Of a stretch of 64,000 bases of DNA, positions 1 to 9,257 are shown piece by piece. A model generated the notes under the pieces. That model did not search any database and was not told where the DNA came from. It saw only the letters and a program-made list of their open reading frames with translations. Location: contig JACEFZ010014551.1 of the NCBI GenBank assembly GCA_014155875.1, forward strand, positions 569,501 to 633,500, written 5' to 3'. Made by a program: the position numbers and the translations under genes. Position 1 is the stretch's first letter. Each line of letters starts with the position of its first letter. The stretch comes from Cepaea nemoralis (taxonomy: Eukaryota > Mollusca > Gastropoda > Stylommatophora > Helicidae).

Positions 1-522
1 GGTGCATATCTTCCTAGCACGGTCAAACAGGGTCCGTACTAAGCCCCGTTTGTACTGGACAGGTGCGAAGCTCTGAAAATTTAAGTATTGGCCAGTCCAT
101 GTTTCTTTGCGGTACACCGATCTTTGAATTGTGCCGTCTGCTCTACGTCTCATTAGGATATCTAGAAACGGCAACGCTTCGTTGTGTTCGTGTTCCATAG
201 ATAAAGAGATGTTTTTATGTGTCTCGTTCATTGTGGCCTGGAACGACGTTGCTTGTAGCTCGTCTGTGGTGATAATTAGTATATCGTCCACGTAACGACG
301 GTAAAAGGCCAAGTTATTGATTTCTGAGGATCTCTTTTCTTCTAAGTGTGCCATGAAGATGTCCGCTAGAATAGGTCCAAGTGGGCTCCCCATGGCCACT
401 ACGTCAATTTGGCGATATGACTTGTTTAGAAAGTTGAATTGTATGTTGGCAGTACATAATTTTAATAGCCTCTCTAGAATAGCTGATGGTATGCCTAGTT
501 TTAGTTGTTTGTCTCTAATGCC
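1..522 (-). pseudogene. PLE reverse transcriptase fragment, inverted
   Basis: Read on the minus strand this piece encodes the RT palm that the plus-strand ORF lacks. It continues from the shared peptide ending in LCTANIQF into AMGSPLGPILADIF and then RRYVDD, the catalytic motif of Penelope-type RTs, followed by a thumb-like region. The first about 90 bases of coding (431-521) match the reverse complement of about 2250-2335, so this is a second copy of the same family and not the excised part of the neighbouring one. It joins the plus-strand pseudo-LTR abruptly at 522/523. It is truncated at the window edge and has no start codon. Confidence 0.85.
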
Positions 523-983
523 AGCGACAGTTACATTGCAGGGTTTCGGAACATATTCCGAATTGGTTGGACAAAATACTACACACAGAAGATGGTAGCC
601 TAGGCAGGCCGACACACCGGAAAAATCTGGCTTCTTCGGTCGGGAGACATGTGCTCGAGACTGCTCACGTGGTTGAAAGAGACAGTGCCTTCCGTGTGTT
701 GTTCAACACACAAAGTAGTCGATTGTTAAAGTTTGCTGAAGCTATACTAATCAAAATTCGTAAGCCGTCCTTGTGTAAGCAGAAAGACATGTTAGTCAGT
801 TTAAAATTACCGTGGTAGACAATCGACATTAATGTGCGAACATGTGTATATTTCAGTTTGAAGGATTTATCTAATTAATTCACGTAAGTTGTGTGATTAC
901 TGCAGTATGTACCTGACGAGATGCAGCGAAATATGCCAGGCAATAAATCGTGCAATCTATTGTTTGTGTCTTCGTTATTCAAA
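523..983 (+). repeat. PLE upstream pseudo-LTR
   Basis: Direct repeat of 2611-3071. It holds the 3' end of the GIY-YIG coding region (stop at 816-818), the 3' untranslated region, a hammerhead-like core (909-953) and the first codons of the main ORF. Homology ends at position 983, where the downstream copy diverges into flanking DNA, which defines the pseudo-LTR length as 461 bp. Confidence 0.88.
909..953 (+). ncRNA. hammerhead ribozyme candidate, upstream pseudo-LTR
   Basis: Contains the conserved hammerhead boxes CTGACGA (913-919) and GAAA (928-931), then a short imperfect stem (TGCC/GGCA arms) and AATC ending at 949, followed by GTGC (950-953). GTGC can pair with GTAC (909-912, one G-U pair) as helix I. 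Cleavage would fall after C949. Hammerhead ribozymes in the pseudo-LTRs of Penelope-like elements are established knowledge. Helix III here has bulges and helix II is minimal, so activity is inferred, not shown. The first ATG of the ORF (921-923) lies inside helix II. Confidence 0.7.
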
Positions 984-2906
984 TTCATCACGGGAAAACA
1001 TTGTTTTGAATTTCTGAAACGTCGCCTCCCATTACCAACAGTGAAGCGATTGGATGGATTACTCAAGCTGAAGTGTAAAATATCGGTACAGGAGTGTCGA
1101 TTGAGATTTCTCGAGGAATGCCTAAAGACGGGAATATTCCCTCACCGGTATTTCAGATCTCTCAGGGCGGACAGAATATATCCAACAAGAAAAAACCTGA
1201 GACGACTGACAAAAAACCAGACAGAAGAAACCCAGTCTAAACTGGCTAACCTCAAGCGCACACACAGTTCTGCCTACTACGTCACCAAAGAATTGAGCTT
1301 GTATAGCTACTTGAAGTTCACCAAATTCTGTACAGAAACAGTGTACAATGTGAAAATCGCAGAGAATGCTCGCCTCAACAAATCACTGAGCACTGAAAAG
1401 ATAGCTATGTCAGTACTAGACAACCCAGAGAAGTATGTGAGGAACTTATCGTCGTACGTACTCAACAACATTGAAACGGAGGCCCTTGCATACGGATTAA
1501 AATTCTGCATAAAGCCCAAACACATTAACCGTGTTGAGTCGCAAGCACAATTTGAAATGTTGTTTGATCAAGTCTCCAAGTTATCACCTACTTCTGCTGA
1601 GTCAGTCGGGTGGCTGAAGGCCAAACTGGTAGATTTAGAACACCAGTATCGCACAACCCCCTCTAAACAGACATGTCCGCTGACCAACGAACACCTTTCT
1701 GCCTTAAAAGCGTTAAAGGCCAACAAAACCCTTGTAATATTGAAACCTGACAAAGGGAGTGGTGCAGTACTGATGGACATATCAGACTACCAGAGAAAAA
1801 TGGATGATATATTATCAGACGCATCTAAATTCAGAGTAGAACAAACAGTCAACAAGTCGGAGGACCTGGATGCAAAAATGAGGAAAGAAATCCAGTCACT
1901 TGTGAATGCAGAACTCATCAGCGAGGCCACTGCAAAAACGCTCACACCGCGTGGCTCCCAAACTCCTCAGATTTACGGTCTACCCAAGCTTCACAAGCCC
2001 GGCATCCCGCTAAGACCGATCCTTTCCATGGTTAACTCGGCACAACACCGAATGGCGAGATGGCTAGCTGAAATTTTAAAGCCAGTACGACAGTCCTTCG
2101 ATCCAAGAACACTCAGGGATACATTCGAACTGGTGGAATTATTGGATACTATGGACATAAACAACAAACACATGGCATCCATGGATATTGCCTCTTTATT
2201 CACCAACGTTCCATTAGATGAGACTGTGAATATAATAAGCGAACGCATTAGAGACAAACAACTAAAACTAGGCATACCATCAGCTATTCTAGAGAGGCTA
2301 TTAAAATTATGTACTGCCAACATACAATTCAAAAGCCAACAGCCCAAACCGAAATCAGAAGTAACTACAGTCCCTAAACTCAAAGTATTCATCCAGCTAA
2401 CCTTCCGAGGAGATGACGTAATGCAACGTCTGCGGGACCGGCTCACCACAGCAGTCGAGCGAACATTCTGTGCTGCAGCTCTAGTCATCAGGTACCGAAA
2501 CACACCGATCCCAGTCCCAGCAGTAAAAGAACCTGTAGCTTTGTACGCCAAATCAAATTGTATTTACCAATTTACATGCAGATGCGAGGCCATCTACATA
2601 GGCAGAACTGAGCGACAGTTACATTACAGGGTTTCGGAACATATTCCGAATTGGTTGGACAAAATACTACACACAGAAGATGGTAGCCTAGGCAGGCCGA
2701 CACACCGGAAAAATCTGGCTTCTTCGGTCGGGAGACATGTGCTCGAGACTGCTCACGTGGTTGAAAGAGACAGTGCCTTCCGTGTGTTGTTCAACACACA
2801 AAGTAGTCGATTGTTAAAGTTTGCTGAAGCTATACTAATCAAAATTCGTAAGCCGTCCTTGTGTAAGCAGAAAGACATGTTAGTCAGTTTAAAATTACCG
2901 TGGTAG
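921..2906 (+). CDS. PLE RT / GIY-YIG endonuclease ORF with deleted RT palm
   Basis: A single open frame of 661 codons. The RT fingers begin near residue 275 (LKPDKGSGAV), with LPKLHKPG at about 353-361 and the first catalytic block MDIASLFTNVPL at about 421. At about residue 470 the frame jumps from LCTANIQF into unrelated-looking sequence, so the palm segment carrying the YVDD motif is gone. The GIY-YIG endonuclease follows at about 546-575 (CIYQFTC, then YIGRTERQLHYRVSEH), and the frame ends in the downstream pseudo-LTR. In an intact element RT and nuclease would carry out target-primed reverse transcription in the nucleus. This copy cannot make active RT. The ATG at 921 is the first in frame but overlaps a ribozyme core, so the true start may be downstream. 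Confidence 0.87.
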   Translation: MQRNMPGNKSCNLLFVSSLFKFITGKHCFEFLKRRLPLPTVKRLDGLLKLKCKISVQECRLRFLEECLKTGIFPHRYFRSLRADRIYPTRKNLRRLTKNQTEETQSKLANLKRTHSSAYYVTKELSLYSYLKFTKFCTETVYNVKIAENARLNKSLSTEKIAMSVLDNPEKYVRNLSSYVLNNIETEALAYGLKFCIKPKHINRVESQAQFEMLFDQVSKLSPTSAESVGWLKAKLVDLEHQYRTTPSKQTCPLTNEHLSALKALKANKTLVILKPDKGSGAVLMDISDYQRKMDDILSDASKFRVEQTVNKSEDLDAKMRKEIQSLVNAELISEATAKTLTPRGSQTPQIYGLPKLHKPGIPLRPILSMVNSAQHRMARWLAEILKPVRQSFDPRTLRDTFELVELLDTMDINNKHMASMDIASLFTNVPLDETVNIISERIRDKQLKLGIPSAILERLLKLCTANIQFKSQQPKPKSEVTTVPKLKVFIQLTFRGDDVMQRLRDRLTTAVERTFCAAALVIRYRNTPIPVPAVKEPVALYAKSNCIYQFTCRCEAIYIGRTERQLHYRVSEHIPNWLDKILHTEDGSLGRPTHRKNLASSVGRHVLETAHVVERDSAFRVLFNTQSSRLLKFAEAILIKIRKPSLCKQKDMLVSLKLPW

Positions 2907-3071
2907 ACAATCGATATTAATGTGCGAACATGTGTATATTTCAGTTTGAAGGATTTATCTAATTAATTCACGTAAGTTGTGTGATTTCTGCAGTATGTAC
3001 CTGACGAGATGCAGCGAAATATGCCAGGCAATAAATCGTGCAATCTATTGTTTGTGTCTTCGTTATTCAAA
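2611..3071 (+). repeat. PLE downstream pseudo-LTR
   Basis: Direct copy of 523-983 containing the end of the GIY-YIG domain, stop codon (2904-2906), 3' untranslated region and hammerhead-like core. It diverges from the upstream copy immediately after 3071, which marks the element's right end. Confidence 0.88.
2997..3041 (+). ncRNA. hammerhead ribozyme candidate, downstream pseudo-LTR
   Basis: Same layout as the upstream copy: GTAC 2997-3000, CTGACGA 3001-3007, GAAA 3016-3019, cleavage predicted after C3037, GTGC 3038-3041. Two ribozymes about 2.1 kb apart could cut a tandem transcript into unit-length RNA; that role is inferred from published PLE and retrozyme work. Confidence 0.7.
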
Positions 3072-3476
3072 GGTTGTATTTAATTATTATCAGTATTTCA
3101 TAACCGAATGGCCTCTGTATTGAGTTAGCGAGCGGATATGTCAGTTCTCATTAGCTGAACAGATTACAGATATGACAAGAGAGTGAGATGGTATGCATGA
3201 GAGTGAAGAGAGAGGGGGAGGGGATTGATTGATTGATTGATTGATTTAGGAACCGTCATCACAGCATTCAGGGCATTCCCATAAGCGCTCCGTCCCCATC
3301 CTCAGAAGCCAGCGAAGAGTTCTAACCCCAATAGTACCAGTAGCAATAGGGGGAGGGGAGAGAGTGGAGGGGGCATTTATTGGAGGAATTGCGGTCAGCA
3401 GTGAAGGGTCTGGAGAGGGGGAAGTGGCCGAACTGTCATGATGTCCGAACAGAACTGGTCCAGGCAGGTAAATATG
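3072..3476. other. no gene seen; orphan (GATT)n tract and G-rich flank
   Basis: No convincing coding region. A (GATT)n run at about 3222-3246 resembles the 3' tail of LINE family B in this window (TGATTGATTGATTG) but no LINE body precedes it. The remainder is purine-rich DNA leading into the 54-bp array. Confidence 0.6.
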
Positions 3477-4493
3477 CCAACGTCCGTATCTCTCATGCAC
3501 TGTGTGTGGAGATCTGGCCAATCAGATAGGCCAACGTCCGTATCTCTCATGCACTGTGTGTGGAGATCTGGCCAATCAGATAGGCCAACGTCCGTATCTC
3601 TCATGCACTGTGTGTGGGGATCTGGCCAGGCAGAGAGGCCAACGTCCGTATCTCTCATGCACTGTGTTTGGGGATCTGGCCAGGCAGATAGGCCAACGTC
3701 CGTATCTCTCATGCACTGTGTGTGGGGATCTGGCCAGGCAGAGAGGCCAACGTCCGTATCTCTCATGCACTGTGTTTGGGGATCTGGCCAGGCAGATAGG
3801 CCAACGTCCGTATCTCTCATGCACTGTGTTTGGGGATCTGGCCAATCAGAGAGGCCAACGTCCGTATCTCTCATGCACTGTGTGTGGGGATCTGGCCAGG
3901 CAGAGAGGCCAACGTCCGTATCTCTCATGCACTGTGTGTGGGGATCTGGCCAATCAGAGAGGCCAACGTCCGTATCTCTCATGCACTGTGTGTGGGGATC
4001 TGGCCAGGCAGAGAGGCCAACGTCCGTATCTCTCATGCACTGTGTGTGGGGATCTGGCCAGGCAGATAGTCCAACGTCCGTATCTCTCATGCACTGTGTG
4101 TGGGGATCTGGCCAGGCAGATAGGCCAACGTCCGTATCTCTCATGCACTGTGTGTGGGGATCTGGCCAGGCAGATAGGCCAACGTCCGTATCTCTCATGC
4201 ACTGTGTTTGGGGGATCTGGCCAATCAGAGAGGCCAACGTCCGTATCTCTCATGCACTGTGTGTGGGGATCTGGCCAGGCAGAGAGGCCAACGTCCGTAT
4301 CTCTCATTCACTGTGTGTGGGGATCTGGCCAGGCAGAGAGGCCAACGTCCGTATCTCTCATGCACTGTGTGTGGGGATCTGGCCAGGCAGAGAGGCCAAC
4401 GTCCGTATCTCTCATGATCTGTGTGTGGGGATCTGGCCAGGCAGATAGGCCAACGTCTATATCTCTCATGCACTGTGTGTTGGGATCTGGCCA
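3477..4493. repeat. 54-bp minisatellite, about 19 copies
   Basis: Tandem units beginning CCAACGTCCGTATCTCTC, exactly 54 bp apart. Variants are at a few fixed sites (CAGGCAGAGAGG, CAATCAGATAGG; GTGTGTG or GTGTTTG). Because 54 is divisible by three the array reads as long ORFs in several frames on both strands. These are array artefacts: a one-base insertion near 4207 shifts all frames without any correction. No promoter or start context supports a protein. Confidence 0.95.
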
Positions 4494-4560
4494 GACGTCG
4501 ATTTGGCACGGGGTTTGGGGAAGGGGGGGGGAAGCTATCAACTAGGAACAAGACATTTAG

Positions 4561-5979
4561 AACTCATCTCATCTCATCATTGGCACCTTGCTTGCCGTCT
4601 TTACAGACGATAGTTTGTGCTTCAAAAAGGCATAATAACTTTTACCCATGGCGGTTGCGAATGTGACTGATAAGGCCAATTCACGCTGTAAATATTCATT
4701 CACAGTGGGTGCATGTGAACACGTGGTCATTTCCACCATCATGTACCATCTTACGTCTCACACGCTCGGTGTGTGACTTATCTGCAATAATTTTCTCCTT
4801 TGTCTTTATTCCATTTCTGATGTTTGCCCTCCATGCAACACGTTCAGCGGCGACTTGCTCCCAATGTACATTAAATCAATCAGGTGCCGTCTCCGCACTG
4901 AAGGTTGGCTGCAATGGATCTCCAATACTGTCTTTCTCTCGCCTTGACTGTACATTCTGTCAGGCTGATTTTCGTCCATCTCTTGATGTTATCCTCCCAC
5001 TTGTATCGCTGTCTATCTCTTGGTCGCTTGCCCTCAACCTTGCCTTCCAGTATGGATTTTATAAGAGTATCATGTCTTTTAACGTGACCATAATATTTCA
5101 CTTGTCTCCTCTTTATTTTTTTCATCAACTCTCTCTTCATTCCCCGTTTTTCTAGAACCTCTGCATTTGACGTCTTTGTTTCCATGAAATACGACTTATT
5201 CGTCTGTATATCCACATCTCCAGGGATTCTATGCAACTTTCTAGTTGCTTGTTCAATATTCAGGCTTCCGAGCCATACAGTAGCGTTGAATATACGAGGC
5301 ATTTGACAATTTTCATTGTTAATGCGTTCTTAATCTATCTAGATGTTAATACTGATTTCATGCCGTTGAAAGCATTTTTGGCCATTCCTATTCTCATTTT
5401 GATTTCCATTTCAATTCTGCCATCATATGTTATTATATGTCCAAGATAAAAGAAACTTGTTACTTGTTCTAGTTTCTGCCCGTTTACTGTGATGTTCATT
5501 GATGACCTTTCCTTTTCACTGCTAATTATCATAGTTTTTTTTTTTTTTTTGGAAGTTAATATCTAAGCCACATTCTGCACTGTGCCTGTTTACATCTTCC
5601 ACTAGGTCTTGCAACTCTTGCTCACTTTCTGCTAGTAACACGGTATCGTCAGCATATCTAAGATTGTTTATGATTCTTCCATTGATGCTGAGTCCAGGCA
5701 TTTCAACTTGTTTAAAAATTCTTTCTGTGTATAGGTTGAAGAGGCTTGAGGACAGTACACATCCCTGCCGTACTCCTCTTTTTTATCTCTATAGGCGACG
5801 AATAGTTATTACCGCATCTAATAGACACCACTTGTTCCCAGTGCAAGTTACTAATAAGTCTGATGTCCTTTCCGTCTACTCCTATATCTTGAAGGCAAGT
5901 AATTAGTCGTTCATGGTGTACACTATCAAAAGCTTTCTTGTAGTCTATAAAACAAACATATATGCTTTTTTGAACTTCT
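4561..5979 (-). pseudogene. LINE family A: RT palm, C-terminal region and zinc finger
   Basis: Minus-strand fragments in several frames: DYKKAFDSVHHERLI near 5945, YADDTVLL near 5655, then YLGHIITYDGRIEMEIKMR (5460-5390), a region ending RDRQRYKWEDNIKRW (about 5020-4970), and the zinc-finger tail up to 4610. Stops and frameshifts are frequent. Confidence 0.8.
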
Positions 5980-6147
5980 CATTGGCACCTTTCCATCTTG
6001 ACAGACGATAGTTTGGTACACTGTACTTCAAAAAGGCTTAATAACTACGACCCATGGCGGTGGCGAGTGTGGCTGGTAAGGCCAATTCTTGCTGCAAATG
6101 TTTGCCCACAGTAGATGCATGTGAAAACATGGTCATTTCCACCATTG
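5980..6147 (-). mobile_element. nested 3'-terminal fragment of LINE family A
   Basis: This 168-bp block repeats the family's own 3' end (compare 4575-4740), including the terminal zinc finger CIYCGQTFAARIGLTSHTRH. It interrupts the RT of the host LINE between the GFRKK and FIDYKKAFDSV blocks. Flanks are TGAACTTCT (5971-5979) and TGAATTTCT (6148-6156), a 9-bp target duplication with one mismatch. Confidence 0.75.
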
Positions 6148-6155
6148 TGAATTTC

Positions 6156-7377
6156 TATATATTTTTCAATTAAAATCCTCAAACAGATAATTGCTTCTCT
6201 GTTGCCGCTTTTTTTGCGGAACCCAAATTGTTCTTCAGCTACTTCATCATCTATTTTATTTTGAATTCTTTCTTGCATGACCTTGAGTAGTATCTTAGTT
6301 ATGTGGCTCATTAAGCTAATAGTTCTGTAATCCTCACACTCAACAGCTCTTAGCTTCTTCGGTAGTAGGATGAAAATGGATGTTTTCAAATCCTTGGGGA
6401 TATACCCAGTATTATATATATCATTACATAATTCTGTGATAGTTTCAATGCCAAAGCTGAATAAGGATTTTATCATCTCTGTTGTTATCTTGTCAGGACC
6501 TGCAGCCTTTCCTTCTTTCATCTTTTTAATAGCCTTTTCTACTTCAGCCGTTAGTATTTTTGGTCCATCTTGAGTATTATACAATGTTGGTCTATTGACC
6601 CTGTTGTCCCAGAATAAATCTTCTGTGTACTCTGTCCAACTTTTTATTATGTCAGTGTCATTAATTATAATTTCTCCATTTTTTCCTCTGATACAACCGT
6701 TTCCCGTTATATTATTGTTATTCTTTGTAAATCTTTTTATATGGTCATGTAATTCTTTCGAGTTGTGTTTTATTTCCAGATCCTCCATTTCTTTGCAATG
6801 TTTCTGCAGCCACTATTATTTGGCAACTCTGCACCTGTGACGTATTTCTCTATCTATTACTATATACTCAGGAGCGTTCTTTGCTCTCTTTCTTTGTGAA
6901 ATTTTACTCAATATTTCATCGGTTATCCATAATTGCTTTTTCTTATTAATTTTCACTGGTAAGGTGATATTTGCAGTCTGAATACTGGTTTTTATACTTT
7001 CCCATTTTGTATTAATTTTATCCTCGGGATTTTCACGTCTATATTGTTCCATACTTTCAATGGTTAGCCTATCATATCTATTTTTTTACTTCAACCAGGT
7101 ATATTTGACTTATGTCTGGTTGTTTCAATGCCGATATATCTACTTGAGGTGTCTTCGATTTCCTTATTCTTGGGTTTTTAAGTTTTATTTGTAATTTTAA
7201 AACTACAGGATTATGGTCAGAGTTGATATCAGCACCAGGGTATGTTTTGGCATTTTTAACACTGTTTTTAAATCTATTTCTAATCATAATGTCGTCAATT
7301 TGGTTTCTTGTTCTATCTCTAGGGCTTTTCCATGTATACAGTTTCCTAGGGTTATGTTGAAATAATGTGATGCACAC
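6156..7377 (-). pseudogene. LINE family A: endonuclease C-terminus and RT fingers
   Basis: Segments in shifted frames. At 7377-7078 the endonuclease end shows WKSPRDRTRNQIDDIMI and the catalytic SDHNPVVL. At 7052-6816 lies the linker. At 6788-6156 lies the RT start with AAGPDKITTEMIK, ILLPKK, DYRTISLMSHITKI and EEQFGFRKKSGNREAI. The RT is then cut by the nested fragment and continues at about 5979. Confidence 0.82.
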
Positions 7378-7619
7378 AATAAGATTGTTTTCTTCACAGA
7401 CCTATATCAGCCGGTCTCATCTGTCGATTCTGTTTCCCATACCATATTGCCCTATTATCTGCTTATATTTATTTTTTCCGACTTTTGCGTTCATGTCTCC
7501 CATGACAATTAGGACCTCTGATGATTTTACAACTTTCAGTGTTTGTTGTAGGTCTTCATAGTATTCTTCTAGCTGTTCATCACTATAATCAGTTGTCGGA
7601 GCATATGTCTGAAGAATTA

Positions 7620-8081
7620 CTATATTGAATTATCTTGCTTAATTTTGAGAAGTATCATCCTATCTTTATGAGTCCAGAATCCACTAATATTTTTCTCTAA
7701 ATCTCGTTTTAATAAAGTTCCTACTCCTCTATCGTTATGATCTTCTCCTGAATTAATGAATACGTAATCTTCTCTCCTTATATAACTTGTATCTGTCCAT
7801 CTTGTTTCAGATACGCCTAAGATATCCAAATTCATGTTTTTTGCCTCTGCAATAAGGTTATGAAACTTCCCTGCTTGATATAAGGTGCGTACGTTCCACG
7901 TACCAATTCTCAGACTTCTCCTTCTACGTTTCAGGTAGGTATTGTCAGAATGCACCCTTTCAAAGGAATTTGGGATGCAGTCGTCATTATGCACTTCCTT
8001 ATTCACTATAGGAGTTGTCTCTTCCCTGTGAATATTTACAACAAAAAATGATGCAAGAAACGGCACGTTTGGACCATTCAT
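7620..8081 (-). pseudogene. LINE family A: N-terminal endonuclease segment
   Basis: Open frame of 153 codons from an ATG at 8081-8079. About residue 57 onward it reads LRIGTWNVRTLYQAGKF and then DILGVSETRW, the first blocks of the AP-endonuclease-like domain that nicks target DNA for first-strand synthesis. A basic KRRRRS stretch precedes it. The frame breaks at 7620 and the domain resumes in another frame below 7560. Confidence 0.82.
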
Positions 8082-8100
8082 AGTTGATGAAAATCCGGTT

Positions 8101-8540
8101 CTAGACCCTCGTATCGAATAGTGCTGAAGGATTGGAGATTATCGCGCCTGTCAGGAAAGCCAGTGACAATCAGTCTATTTCTGCATTTAAAGGGAACAAA
8201 AATGGTGTCCATGGACAGAGATGCATGCCAGTCAAAAATCGGCGAAATTGAAGGTATCTCCTGAATGTCAACAATGGATTTGAGATGTGGGGGATGGAGG
8301 GGTGTTTAAGGGAGCCATATGTGGACTGGCCATAGCAAAAGGGAAGTTATACAATATTGACAACCTGTGGCAACAACACCAGGAAATAAATTACAGTAAA
8401 AAATGTTGGGCGCCCACAAACAAACACACACGCACGCACGCAGGCAAGCACGCACGCACGCACACACACTTCATATATGTGTATGTATGTGTCTTAGTGT
8501 GTGGGAGCGTGCGTTTGTCAGAGTGTGAGTATGTATGTTT

Positions 8541-8586
<46 letters not shown>

Positions 8587-9212
8587 GTCTGTTATCCTAA
8601 CAACAAAGGTATGCTTATCTTTTAAATAATAATGTATTTGCAAATAATCACATTTGTTAGCTGCTACAAATATATCCGTGTAATATACAACAAATCACGA
8701 ATAAGTGACATGTTTAACAAACACCAACAGCAGCTTCGCACGAAAGTTTATGACTGCAAACATATCGTTTGAATTAATATTACACACATTATAATCTAAA
8801 AATTGTTAGAGAAAAAGAGAAGCCCTGTAAAAGCACAAACAGTAATATTATTAAATATGAGTAACGGAGATTGTTACGGCATTAAAAACAAAAAGGAATT
8901 GGACATGGATATTCACCAAATTGTCTTCTCATGGAACAACCTTGGAGAATATAACACAGCCACACAGTCAGCTATATTATTGTACCACGTGTCATCAACT
9001 GTAAACAACAGATATGTGATTGGAAATAAAAACATTGCTCAACTCAATTCTCCTGCGCACACATTGTTATCAGTGTCAGACACTGACGGCAATGAAATAC
9101 GCAACATTATAACAAAGATTAAATGCCTAGTGAGGACTCTGAACGTAACAATGAAGAACATAATCAGAAATGATGGTATGCGGAGACATAACCGCACAAG
9201 CCACACATAATA
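8101..9212. other. no recognised gene; CA/GT-rich DNA and one unassigned ORF
   Basis: Contains CA-rich (8421-8476) and GT (8542-8584) tracts. A frame at 8803-9210 (135 codons, opening with TTG rather than ATG) has no recognised motif and ends next to a PLE relic; an internal ATG would give a shorter product. It has no supporting context and I do not call it a gene. Confidence 0.5.
8542..8584. repeat. (GT)n microsatellite
   Basis: Uninterrupted GT run of about 21 units, preceded by an interrupted CA/GT-rich zone. Confidence 0.95.
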
Positions 9213-9257
9213 GGTGGCACGATTTATTGTCTGGTGTATTTCGCTGCATCTTATCAG
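9213..9257 (-). mobile_element. PLE relic with damaged hammerhead core, split by LINE B
   Basis: Minus strand shows CTGATAAGATGCAGCGAAA and then a stem and ATAAATCGTGC, matching the PLE pseudo-LTR. The invariant CUGANGA box reads CTGATAA, so the ribozyme should be inactive. The PLE sequence resumes after the LINE at about 10513 (GTGCAGACTGCATAG; compare 54114-54130). Confidence 0.65.

Larger units (their letters stand above)
1..3071 (+). mobile_element. Penelope-like element (PLE) with pseudo-LTRs, left edge outside or rearranged
   Basis: The block contains, in order, an inverted RT fragment (1-522), a pseudo-LTR (523-983), an RT/GIY-YIG ORF (921-2906) and a second pseudo-LTR (2611-3071). 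The two pseudo-LTRs are direct repeats of 461 bp with a constant offset of 2088 and only about three differences seen by eye, so the insertion looks young. Partial tandem copies with an inverted 5' piece are known for Penelope-like elements. No target duplication can be checked because the left edge may lie outside the window. The element is defective: the RT is internally deleted. Confidence 0.88.
4561..8100 (-). mobile_element. RTE/CFDP2-like LINE, family A, decayed
   Basis: On the minus strand the order is an endonuclease-exonuclease-phosphatase domain start (8081-7620), its C-terminal half (7377-7078), RT fingers (about 7050-6156), a nested insertion (6147-5980), RT palm with YADD (about 5660-5645), a C-terminal region, and a C-terminal CX2C...HX4H zinc finger near 4740-4620. 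The 3' tail is (GATGA)n, visible as CTCATCTCATCTCATCA at 4564-4580. Many frameshifts and stops make it non-functional. The endonuclease resembles those annotated as craniofacial development protein 2-like in many animal genomes, which are RTE-type LINEs. Confidence 0.85.

Noticed and set aside
567..818. Separate small GIY-YIG gene
   Set aside because: It is the upstream pseudo-LTR copy of the PLE ORF's 3' end, lacking its own start context.
3395..4551. Several overlapping ORFs of 70-350 codons on both strands
   Set aside because: They are readings of the 54-bp minisatellite, whose length is a multiple of three. A one-base insertion shifts them all and no start or splice context supports them.
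8803..9210. Host gene candidate of 135 codons
   Set aside because: Opens with TTG, has no recognised motif, and abuts a PLE relic. Not supported as a gene.
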